Origin: Hippasteria phrygiana | Lineage: Eukaryota; Echinodermata; Asteroidea; Valvatida; Goniasteridae | Direction: 5' to 3' | DNA length: 64,000 nt | NCBI GenBank assembly: GCA_037893225.1 | Contig: JAZGUH010000364.1 | Location: 248,001-312,000, forward strand | Shown: positions 23,278 to 33,396 of the stretch, in pieces | How positions within the stretch are numbered: the first letter of the stretch is position 1 | How the letters are laid out: each line of letters starts with the position of its first letter | The notes under the pieces: generated by a model | Seen by the model: only the letters and a program-made list of their open reading frames with translations | Told to the model about the DNA's origin: nothing | Database searches by the model: none | Translations under genes and position numbers: made by a program

Positions 23278-24053
23278 GGATCACATGATCTACCTATATC
23301 AGAGCATAGGGGAATCAAACGGTAAAGATGTGGGTATGGGGGTTTAAAATGACGGGGAATATTTAATAAAACACCACACAAAATTCAACTTTTGGATTAA
23401 TAACAACTCGTTAGTATTTTGCCCATTTCATTATTTTTCATTATTTTAGGGTCCCAGAATATCAGGCAAAACTAGCCTTTTTACGTATATAAATCATTAA
23501 TTCAAAACTATACAATGGATAAAATAACATTGTGGGTATAAACAAGCATTAGGAATGAAGAAAAACATGTTGATGAATTAAAATCCCTTCCTTAATTAAC
23601 AAAATACATAGCATTTTGTATACGCGCTATGTGTATAAAACATGTTTTTGCGAGTTTAAAAATGGCCGCCGCTTCTGTGTGGCGACCTCACGGTCTTGTA
23701 CACGCGCATTGACCTACCCGCTATCCAGTCAGTGTAGTAGAGATCAGTGGCAGTAATCCGCAAAAGCGCCCTCTTTTGGTAAGCAGGCGATAGTTATCAA
23801 TGGCATGTGGAATTTGCAGAACGCGATTTAAAAAGGGGACATGATTGTTGTAAAATAACAACATTCTTAGCATTTGTTTGTAGTTAACTTGTTGAGATAG
23901 CTAACTTGTAGTGGTCATTCCGAAATCTAACGTTCAACAGAAAACACCTCTGAGCTTTTGCCAGCATTTTGAGCTTTTGCCATCAAATCTTGTTCTCTGT
24001 ATCCGTCCTTGTCTGTGTGACACAGAGTTTAGTAAACATCGTTGGCAAGAGGC

Positions 24054-27000
24054 ATGAGAGCAGGAACTGCGGCAACTGGTAAGTTACCTTCTATGGCATT
24101 TTCTGGAATTTTATTACATTATTTTTGTCATTTTATAAGAAAGACCGAGGTTGACGTATTTCTTACTCGATACACATATTAGAATCCACAAAGGGTGAAA
24201 CCAAATCTTTTATTTTGGAATTGACTTTTGGAAATATCTCTTTGAAATTTACTCTTCAGAAATATACTGAACGTAATCTGAAGCAGGGTCGTTCTAAACT
24301 GGAACACAGTTCTGTATACATATAATTATATTACCAGTGCAGCCTGAAAAATGTTGTAACAATTTGCACCATGCATAAAGTATCATGTTGAACGCATTAT
24401 TGTAAGACGTTGGTATGCTTTCCTAACTAATGACTACAGTCATGTTGAGATTTACATTTATTCTCAGCTGTGTATTTTATACAGATCTGACCAATATTTC
24501 CTGCTGTAAGAATGAAGAATTGAAAAATGACTCAATTGCAAATAGAGTTGAAGATACCCATATTGATTTATTTTGATTGTGCATTATATATACATGTATT
24601 ACATATATTTCAAATTGGAAATGTTTCTCAAAATTATTTTATTTATTAATTGCAGGTCAGTGATTGACTGAGTAAACTGACTGTCGTTTTTGTCGGGCTT
24701 TGAAAGTGCCTGTATATAATTCTTGAACTTTTGTACATTGTACAGCCAAACCAATAAAATATTTGAGCTGAACTCTAATACAACTAGCTTGTTTCAATAA
24801 ATTGTCCAGTCCCTGCCAAGAACCCCCTTACCATCGGTTACACTTGCAAGATTTCTAACTGATTGAAAGCTCTGTCCAGCTGATGACAACACAAATGTAG
24901 CACTATTTTCTGAATTTCGACTTTCTTCAAGCATAGACTTATTATTCTAGAGTATGAGATATTTGTCCATAATTAGGCCTTTGGAATAATGCAGGGCTGT
25001 TTAACAGTGCTTCATCATCAGTTAAAGTGATATTATATTTTCTGTCAATTGTAGAAACATCAAGGACATGCATAAAACATTCAGACACTCCGATGGAGTG
25101 CACCTCCCTTTGAAGCACATATTCTATAAATTTAATTTCATGCTCATAAGCAATAGGAATGTGAGTGGAATGATTTCCTATTTTCATATTACTGTAAGGT
25201 TAGTGTAACAAGTAGGAACAGTTTTTAACATGATTATTTATTTTATGGCGGGAAGGTTGACAGTTGGAGACATGTAGAATACATGAAAGGTGGAAGTAGT
25301 CGAGGTAGGCATAATGATATCGTCCGAGTTATATCCCTGATGTACAGAAATACCAATTCTTATGGCAGTTCTTGTTGGTTTTCTTGTTACTTGTTAGTAG
25401 TGTCAATACAAGAACACTTTGCATGATGGTTTGATGATTTTTTTATTGCGTTTCTAAACAGTATTGGTCAGTTACTTGATAATAAGTTATTTAAAACACA
25501 ATTTCTATGTTGCTATTACAAAAAAAAATTCTTGTTTCTTTGTTTAGTTTATTGTTTTTTTGTTTCCTTTTTTATAACGGGTCAATTTCACCAATACAAA
25601 GATCAATTTAGAAAGAGTTACTCATCCTAACTTTCATTGGAACTATATGTAAGTTAGGATGAGTTACATGTACTCTACCTAAGATTGATCTTAGCATTGG
25701 TGAAATTGACCCAGCTGTTTGCAATTGATCAGTGAGGCATCATGTTGTTGTCTCATAATGACAAGGGCTTTGATTTGGGGGGGGGGGGGGGTGTTAGGGC
25801 AGGGACTTCTTAGGGGCAGTGACTTCTTAGGGGCAGTAGATGCCGCTGATCTTTGCTTTGATGACCCTGCAGCTGATTTCACGAAACCTTGCCCAATTAT
25901 GTGACTCCTCTTACACCACATTTTATTGCATAAGCTTGTTGTGCAACATCTGTGACATTTTAAAAATTGATGTCATGAAAGGCACACATTGCATAAGTTA
26001 CTGACTTGCTCCACAAATGATGGCGTAACTTTTGCACTCGTTTTAGTTGTCCGAACAAATACAAAACTTATTATTTCAGAGTAATGAAGTGATCATCCAT
26101 TGCAGGTTTACCAGTGAGGTATTATCAAAAGTTGCCACTATTTAAAAAACAATTTTTGAGCGAAAGATTCGGAATTGAAAAGCTTCAGAATGCTGCCGCT
26201 GGGGTTATTTCACAACTGTTTCATGCATTGTTATTATACTTAAACAGTCATCGTAAAAGTGGCATTCAGCGATGTATAAAATAAATAAAACATTGTGCAG
26301 CTGTGCACATTTATGTGACTTAGTAAATGGCAGTCTCAAGCAATGTGTGAGGTTATGGTACCTGTTGTGCGGTCGTTTTAGAAACTTATGTCGTTTTTCA
26401 TGAATTGTCGACTGACAATCATTTGAAATTAATAGTCTAGTTTCTCGACCTGATAATTCCCTGACTAGATAAATTGCTCTGATCTACAGGGTCAGGGAAC
26501 CAGACTGCCAGAAGAGATTTATTTTTTGTTTTCCCATAACATTAAACCGGTCATTGTTACTTTATTTTTATATACTAACCCCAAATCCATTTATTTCTGA
26601 AAATTACAGCAAAAGCAAATGTTGTATGCTACCTAGAAGTCTTACGCCATGGTGTAAGTTGCGCAATGTTTCATGAAATTGGCTGCTGGACCTTGCCTTG
26701 ATGCCCCTTGAAATGTTCCCATAGACATTTTAACTTTCCAATAGAAGTGCCCCGTGGCAAGTAGTTATTGGTTTGCCTCTCAAAAAACAAAGTTCGTACC
26801 CTGAGATGTTGAGAACAATTAATTGAAAGTGGGGATGGAGATGGCCATACATGTTTTGTATAGCCATTAAATTTGATATGTGAATGGCATCTAACACTAT
26901 GAACATCTAACAAAAGAAAACCCACGCAGTCCTTTGTTTGTAACAAAGGACTGCGTGGGTTTTCTTTTGTTAGACGTTCATAGTGTAAGGCCTTAATATA

Positions 27001-28271
27001 GAATTGACACTTTCTCTTGACATTTGTTGGTTTATTGTAATTTTGACAAAACATTCACTTGAACATATGGCAGTGGTGTATTCAGGTTTTGGATGGGGAT
27101 TGCAAACATGTCTGAAATTGGTTTGCTGTCCAAAAAAAATATTTTGGAAGTGGTGGTGGAGATAAGTTGAAACGGCCCAATTTCTTAGGGTTGCGTAACA
27201 TACGATGAAATGGACCAACCTTTGTACATTTCACAGGAAAGTGCTTGCGTACTTCAAAGGTAGAATTTGCATGTAGAATCTCCATCTAATGCTGTAATGA
27301 CTTGGTGATGAAATGTGCCCGTTTTATCTCAAATCTTTTTAATAACCGTTAGGCATTCAGATTTTTCAGGCTGTTGACAATTTTGTGTTCTTTTTGTTTT
27401 TGAATTGGCAAAATAGTCTTGGGGATCTGGGATATTTTCCACTGCCAACCTCATCGCTGAATACACCACTTGCATGTGAGAGGTATTTCAACAGTTTCTC
27501 TCTTTTTATTTATAGTGAACCTAAGTTACAAAACCTTCAGCCAGCCCTTCACTGAGGAACAACAGGAAGTAATGCTGACAGAACTCATGACAACTTTCAG
27601 CCCAGAGGGGAATACTAACGTAAGTTAATTCAGACACTTTGCAATGTTTTTTATCATTGTTTATTTTTTTTTATATTCGTAATATTTATTGTGTGATTAA
27701 AATCTAGAGTTAACCACACCCTCTCTACTAAAATTAGAATAAGGATATGTTTAGAATATAAAATAACTAACATAAACTAACATAACATTTCTACTTGGAA
27801 GGCCTTTCAAGTCTTAAAGATCTAGATCTTATTCAGATCCGTGTTGTACTAAAGGCATCCATAAAGGTATTCAATAATATAAAGTGTATGAATGCACATG
27901 GTTCCTTATATTACCATCAACTGCATCTCCTGTATTGCAATGCTGAGGTTGTTTTCTTGGATCTCCTATCCATTTTTTAGATTTGTTTATATCTATATTG
28001 ACCACACTACATGGATCTATGTGTCATCTATGGCAAAAGTATTAAGTCAAGTTGTGCCTCTACATTTTAAGAATGTATTCGTTTCTAAGTTCTTTGTTGA
28101 ATAAGGACATTTAGCTAGATATAAATAGTTTGTTTTTCCCATCTGTTGCAGATACTGGGATACATGTCCAAAGTAATCCTACCGGAAGCTATGGTCAAGG
28201 TTACTCAAGACGTCCTTGGCATCTCAAAATCGGATGCTCTGAAAATTCTACAAAAACCGAATGTTGAATGA
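24054..28271 (+). CDS. Small three-exon gene, function unknown (82 aa)
   Basis: Three exons join with consistent phases: 24054-24078 (ATG, donor GTAAGT), 27516-27619 (acceptor TTTATAG, donor GTAAGT) and 28152-28271 (acceptor TTGCAG, stop TGA). The product is 82 residues with no signal peptide or membrane segment. Exon 2 encodes an acidic, helical-looking stretch (FTEEQQEVMLTELM) and exon 3 a segment with an LPEAMVKVTQDVLGISKSDA core that could form two helices. I do not recognise the family. Start context is GGCATGA. The P element ends about 300 bp upstream, so its insertion may have affected the promoter. The phase agreement at four splice sites argues for a real gene; transcript data would be needed for certainty. 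Confidence 0.5.
25579..25712. mobile_element. Miniature inverted-repeat element (134 bp)
   Basis: GGGTCAATTTCACCAAT at the left pairs exactly with ATTGGTGAAATTGACCC at the right, and the interior also pairs (ACTCATCCTAACTT with AAGTTAGGATGAGT), so the whole unit folds into one hairpin. Target duplication is unclear. Confidence 0.7.
26890..26990. repeat. Near-perfect palindrome with about 48-bp arms
   Basis: The arms (core CTAACAAAAGAAAACCCACG) pair with about two mismatches around a 2-4 base centre near 26939. Such a tight inverted duplication is usually young, or can be an assembly or library artefact. Confidence 0.8.
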
Positions 28272-28309
28272 ACAGTTTTGTATCAAACCGATTAAAGGTA
28301 GTATACAAC

Positions 28310-28990
28310 ATTAACCTGGCTGACTCGGGGTAACTCAACAGCTCTCTGACTGGTCAAGAAACATTTAATTGCTGCCGTTTCTCTGATGATAGTTGATGAC
28401 ATGTCGTCATTACTGAATGATCTCCAAGCGCGTTCAACTACTTGGCTGACTTGGGTAACTCAACAGCTCTTTGACTCGTCAAGAAACTTTTACTTGCTGT
28501 TTTTCTGATGATAGTTGACGGCATTGTATGTCATCATAAGCAAATGATCCCTAAGCATGTTCAACTACTTTGCCGACTCTGGTAACTAAAACAGCTCTTT
28601 GACTTGTCAAGAAACATTAATTGCTGCCATTTTTCTGATGATAGTTGATAACCAAATGATCTCCAAGCGCGGTCAACTAATTGGCTGACTCTGGTACCTG
28701 AACAGCTCTCTGACTGGTTAAAAACTTTAATTGGTGACGTTTTCTGATGATAGTTGACATATGTCGTCATAACCAAATGATCTCCAAGCACGTTCAGCTA
28801 CTTGGGTAACTGGTAACTGAACGGGGTCATACAATAGCTTCACAATTTGTGTAGAGATGATAGTGCCTAACAGCATCGGAGCTTGTCAAGAAACTTTGGT
28901 TGTTGCTGTTTTCCTGATGATAGTTGATGTACATTTTATGTTGTCATATAACAAATGATCACTAAGCACGTTGAGCTTTTTGGTTGATTC
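28310..28990 (+). repeat. Tandem repeat of about 125 bp, five copies
   Basis: Each unit contains AACAGCTCTCTGACTGGTCA, TTTTCTGATGATAGTTGA and AATGATCTCCAAGCGCGTTC. Copies start near 28325, 28450, 28570, 28690 and 28870; the last is more diverged. Confidence 0.85.
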
Positions 28991-29007
28991 TGGTAACTGA
29001 AGTTTGC

Positions 29008-29075
29008 TTAACCCTCCCCAGGGTGTGTGGAATATCCTATTAAAATTGGAGGATTCAGGACTGTTAGGGTTAATC
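29008..29075 (+). repeat. Dispersed repeat with TTGGAGGATTCAGGACTGTT
   Basis: The segment GTGTGTGGAATATCC then ATTGGAGGATTCAGGACTGTTAGG recurs near 49746-49795, and a reverse-complement version lies near 18970-18995. Unknown family. Confidence 0.6.
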
Positions 29076-29242
29076 ACAAAAACCTTGCTGAGTAAAATCA
29101 AGTTACCAGATCAAACTCCACGTGAGTGTTAAGCTAAGCAAACCACAGCTAAATACTAGTTGCAAGCAATAAACGTGGAGTTTTGGCTGGGTAAAGCAAT
29201 ATTTTTGTGCTTAAGCAGCTCTATGAAAGGTCAAGAATTTTA

Positions 29243-29515
29243 CCTAGTCAGTTTCCCTTGTGGTTTGTTTGACGAATTATAAGTTAAAAAGTCGTATACT
29301 TATCAAGTGCCCCACGATGTCGCTTCCCAGGTTGTATTGTAAAATTCGGCTTTATCCCTGGCTAAACGGCATTATGGGTTTATGACTTGTGACTAGCACC
29401 CCTGAACAAAGATACTGACAATTTTGGAGACCGCCAACATAGGGCAAGATAACTCAGTTGGTAGAGCACCAGTACGGTATTACGTCGCAGGTTCGAATCC
29501 TGCTCCATCCAGTTT
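29243..29515 (+). repeat. Dispersed repeat with tRNA-like head, copy 1
   Basis: AACTCAGTTGGTAGAGCACC and GCAGGTTCGAATCCTGC supply A-box, B-box and a perfect T-stem, but the flanking bases do not pair as an acceptor stem and the anticodon stem is poor, so it is a tRNA-derived repeat rather than a tRNA gene. It shares about 140 bp upstream with the copy at 42 kb (GACAAT, CAACATAGG). A block TTACCTAGTCAGTTTCCCTT lies before the tRNA-like part here but after it in copy 2. Confidence 0.7.
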
Positions 29516-29968
29516 TCTATGTTCACTTTAAAATATAATAAACAATTATTTCTGGATTATTTTGTTATACGATCAGTACAGTGTGCTCGGAAGTACCCAT
29601 ATTGTAACCAAATAACCAATGATTTTAGGTCAAGTTGCACATCGCATGCATGAATCCGTGCATGTACACACGATGCCCGTATTGGCTGTATCAAACGGGG
29701 GATTATTTTGACCAATCGCTGCAACAAATGCTTCATCCTCCAAACTATTGTGACGTAGGGTACATGGAACTCGTGCTTGGATTTGTGTAGTCTAGCCACT
29801 AATATCAAAAGTCAAAATGCTCAGAAACATAGACCCTGTCTATGTGTGTACATGTGTACATGTACACGCTTACTCATGAATGGCCTGTTCCAGTTAAAAA
29901 CACACTAGAAACACACTAGAAACTCAATGTTCGGACCTTTGAGACACACTAAATACCATTTTCATGTA

Positions 29969-31800
29969 TAGGTTGACTTGTCGGTCAGTTGGTAATGTAT
30001 GGACCAGCTAAAGCCTTTGAATAAATGTCAAGGGTGTAACGGCTCTCGGAATTCATTTATTCATTGACATCTGTAATGACAGATGTGTGGATATTTGAAC
30101 TTTTGTACACATTAATTTCAACGCAAAAGTCAACTCGTGTATGTATTGAAATTGTACATTATGTAAAACAATTTGAATGCGAGTTCATACTTAAGATTTG
30201 GTGCTAATTTACTTTGACTTTGAAGGCACTACCTGAATTCCAATTTACATGTACATGTATATAGGTTGACTTGTGGGTCAGTTGGTAATGTATGGACCAG
30301 TTAACCCCTTGACACCGGATTTCATATGGGCGCCATGCCGGCTTGTGCAGCCAAGCATAAAGTACACAATACCCCAATAATGGATTGAAAATGCAGAAAT
30401 TGGCGTGTATATAGACGTCAACCCTCCAGGTGGCAATTTCAATCTGCACGTATTTGTGTCAACCGGTGGCAAGGTCGACTCTCAAGGTGGCTCTCAGAAT
30501 TCATTGTGACATCTGTAATGACAGATGTGTGGATATTTAAACTTTTGTACACATTAATTTCAACGCAAAAGTGAACTCGGATATGTCATGAAATTGTACA
30601 TTATTTAAAACAATTTGAATGTGAGTTCAAACTTAAAGATTTGGTGCTATTTACTTTGACTTTGAAGGCACTACCTGAATTCCAATTTACATAGGTTGAC
30701 TTGTGGGTCAGTTAGTAATGTATGGACCAGTTAAAGCATTTGAATGAATGTCAAGGGTGTGTAACAGCTCTCACAATTCATTGTGACATCTGTAATGATA
30801 TGTGTGGATATTTGAAATTTTGTACATGTACACATTAATTTCAACGCAAAAGTCAACTCGGGTATGTCATGAAATTGTACATTATGTTAAACAAGTAGAA
30901 TGCGAGTTCATACTTAAACGTAGTGTACATGATTGGTAATCCTCCAATATTTTTTTTAGTGAATTATTATGAAATACCTTACTAGACTGTAAGTTAAGAG
31001 TAGTCTCGATCATCCTGTGAAATGATGGCACCAGGTGTGCTGTCGTTGTAAAGAAAAGTGAAAATTTATATTGTTTTCCAACGATTTCCAGCTGGAAATC
31101 GTTGGAAAACTGCCCTTTAGCCTTTAGTCAAGGCGCGCGTGGCTACCCGGTCGAGTGGCGTGCCCTGACATGCTGGCCTTCGGGGAGCGTTTAGTAGCCA
31201 GGTAGCCACGCGCGCCTTGACTAAAGGCTTTCATCCGCCCGACGGTTGAAAACGAGTTCGCCTTTTTTTCGGTTTTTTTCGCTATCCAACAACGTAAAAT
31301 TAAACATGTCAGTGGAACGATATTTCCTATAAAATACTAACCCCCAAATCCGCCCATTCCTGAAAATTGCAACAATGACCAATCATGTACACTACATTTA
31401 AGATTTGGTGCTACATGTATTTACTTTGACTTTGAAGGCACTACCTGAATTCCAATTTACATGTACATGTGTATTTGTGTCAACCGGTAGCAATGTTAAA
31501 CCTTTCAATGAATGTCAAGGGTGTGTAACAGCTCTCAGAATTCATGAATTCACTGTGACATCTGTAATATGTGTGGATATTTGAACTTTTGTACACATTA
31601 ATTTCAACGCAAAAGTCAACTCGGGTATGTATTGAAATTGTACATTATGTAAAACAATTTGAATGCGAGTTCATACTTAAGATTTGGTGCTATTTACTTT
31701 GACTTTGAAGGCATGCACTACCTGAATTCCAATTTACATGTACATGTATATAGGTTGACTTGTGGGTCAGTTGGTAATGTATGGACCAGTTAACCCCCTA
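29969..31800 (+). repeat. Satellite-like array, unit about 280 bp, 4-5 copies
   Basis: Units run through GATTTGGTGCTATTTACTTT, GGTTGACTTGTGGGTCAG, GACATCTGTAATGACAGATG and ACATTAATTTCAACGCAAAA. Unit starts fall near 30196, 30637, 31401 and 31680, with a partial unit before the first. The second copy carries about 165 bp extra (30310-30475), and the TTAA element at 30918-31397 sits at a unit boundary. Confidence 0.85.
30918..31397. mobile_element. TTAA-flanked inverted-repeat element (480 bp)
   Basis: The element is flanked by TTAA on both sides (30914-30917 and 31398-31401), and removing it restores the array sequence CTTAAGATTTGG. Its ends GTAGTGTACATGATTGGT and ACCAATCATGTACACTAC are inverted repeats. 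A long internal hairpin (TTTAGTCAAGGCGCGCGTGG near 31122 and its complement near 31208) and the palindrome CGATTTCCAGCTGGAAATCG lie inside. A TTAA target suggests piggyBac-type mobilisation; no transposase is present. Confidence 0.75.
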
Positions 31801-32511
31801 CAAGGGGCGCACTTATGCACCCAACCCTTTGCACGTACAGAATGTGTCAGTTTGTGGGCAACTGCAGATTTAAATGCTTTACAAAACTCGGTAATAATGA
31901 TTTAATCGATGTGGGTTTTTTTTATCCCAGCAAACGAGTGTCATAATAAGTCGTTTTTCTATCAAATCAATCCAGTTTTTCACATAATTAACCAACATGT
32001 TTTGGAAAAGAGAATTATTTATAGACGAGTTGAAATTTCAATATTTTGCTCAGGGAGAAACTTGCAATTGCTCAACCACAAAATGACATTTGCTTCTAAT
32101 TTTTAGAAAATGCAAATATTGCAAACAAAGTGCTTCCTTTGCAATAAATAGCATGTTAAAAATATACAAATGCACTTGGCACCAATATTACAAATGTAAT
32201 TCCAACGTAAACGAAGCTATACGCACTTGAAATTTATGTGTAAAATAAAAGTTATAGGCACGTGACGTCGCGGAAATGTCAATAAACAGAATGACAAAAT
32301 TCACATACTGACAGAAACCACAAATTGACAAAATGGAAATTGCTCAACCACAGAGTGACAAATTGTAAATGTGAATTTTGTCAGTCTGTGGTTGATTATA
32401 CGAATTGCTCAACCACATGTTGACACGCTGTGCACAAAAGCATATGCCTGATATTCACCTCCCCTCCCCCCCCCCCCCCCCCCCGAATGCCAGCATGTCC
32501 GGGCCATGCTA
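31801..32511. other. Interval with short recurring TTGCTCAACCACA motifs
   Basis: AATTGCTCAACCACA recurs three times (near 32065, 32337 and 32404), each followed by a TGACA-containing phrase, with CTGTGGTTGA in the opposite sense. No gene is supported. A C tract lies near 32466-32484. Confidence 0.5.
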
Positions 32512-32715
32512 AAGGCCTTGACTAAAGGCTACAGGGCAGTTTTCCCAACAATTTCCAGCTGGAAATTGTTGGAAATCGATACTAATTTCCACATTTTTTG
32601 GACAACGACAGCACACCTGGTGCCATCATTTCACAGGATGATTGAGACTACTATTAACGTAGAGTAAGGTATTTCGTAATAATTTCGTAAGGATTACCAA
32701 TCGTGTACACTACCT
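32512..32715 (-). mobile_element. Half copy of the TTAA element, inverted
   Basis: This matches the reverse complement of 30915-31130, including CAGCACACCTGGTGCCATCA and the terminal ACCAATCGTGTACACTAC. The other end is not seen. With the intact copy it forms an inverted pair about 1.4 kb apart. Confidence 0.75.
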
Positions 32716-33396
32716 TTTAATGCACAGCAACATTTCAAAATTTCGCAAGCAAAAATCATAGAGCCACATGTACATACCTCCCCATTTCCTTTCATTGTCT
32801 CCAACTTAACATTTTAATTTCACTTAAACATTTATTTATCTACAACAAATACAGAGGACTTGACAAAACAATTTATTGAGCTTCGAAGCCGGTATAGCCA
32901 GGAATTTCAGGAGGGGAAAAAAGTACACAGGTCCATTTACAAGTGAGTTTATCCATCAGAATCCAACAAGAAACAACGGCTATTTTCTTTTCTGTTGGAT
33001 TTTGTTGATCTGAGCAGTGAACAAAAGATCTTTTGTTCCAGCTGTTAGAGCCTGTTATCGGCAGGCTTCACACACTTCAACTGCTGTTGGATATTATTGG
33101 ATATGGTCATGGCAAAATACTCACAGCAGGGTCAGGGTTAACTTGTTTATCCCACAAACAGATTTATCAGAGACAATTATCTCATGTTCAAACAGGTGTG
33201 TATATATTTATTTATAGATAAATACAAATATTATTCGCAGCTTTTGAAAATACTATTTATTTCAAATTATGATAAAATTGATATTCAGGAAGAGATTCAA
33301 GCACTTGTGTATGGTGTGTTTCTATAAACAGGGATATTGCAGTGGAGTTGGGCATTGGGGAGCTACAGACCCCAGAGCAGATGAGAAAAAAGGGGA

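Larger units (their letters stand above)
19119..23749 (+). mobile_element. P-superfamily DNA transposon (4,631 bp) with TIRs and TSD
   Basis: The ends are 34-bp perfect inverted repeats (19119-19152 and 23716-23749, starting CACTGATCTCTACTACACTG). They are flanked by 8-bp sequences GCAGTAAC (19111-19118) and GCAGTAAT (23750-23757), a target duplication with one mismatch; 8 bp is the P-element length, and P-element ends also start with CA. The interior carries a broken THAP/P-type transposase at 19296-21123. At least two later insertions (21294-22308 and 22996-23277) sit inside. The transposase lacks its middle, so the copy is non-autonomous. Confidence 0.85.
24079..27515 (+). other. Predicted intron 1 of the small gene
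   Basis: It holds the hairpin element at 25579-25712 and the palindrome at 26890-26990, plus a G tract near 25778. No other coding sequence was recognised. Confidence 0.45.

Noticed and set aside
23012..23381. Glycine-rich minus frames
   Set aside because: They are translations of poly-C tracts inside a hAT-like MITE.
28310..28990. CRISPR-like array
   Set aside because: Whole units of about 125 bp repeat with diverged copies and no constant short repeat with unique spacers; eukaryotic context.
29439..29515. Possible tRNA gene
   Set aside because: A-box, B-box and T-stem are present, but there is no paired acceptor stem and a poor anticodon stem; it is part of a longer repeat also found at 42 kb.
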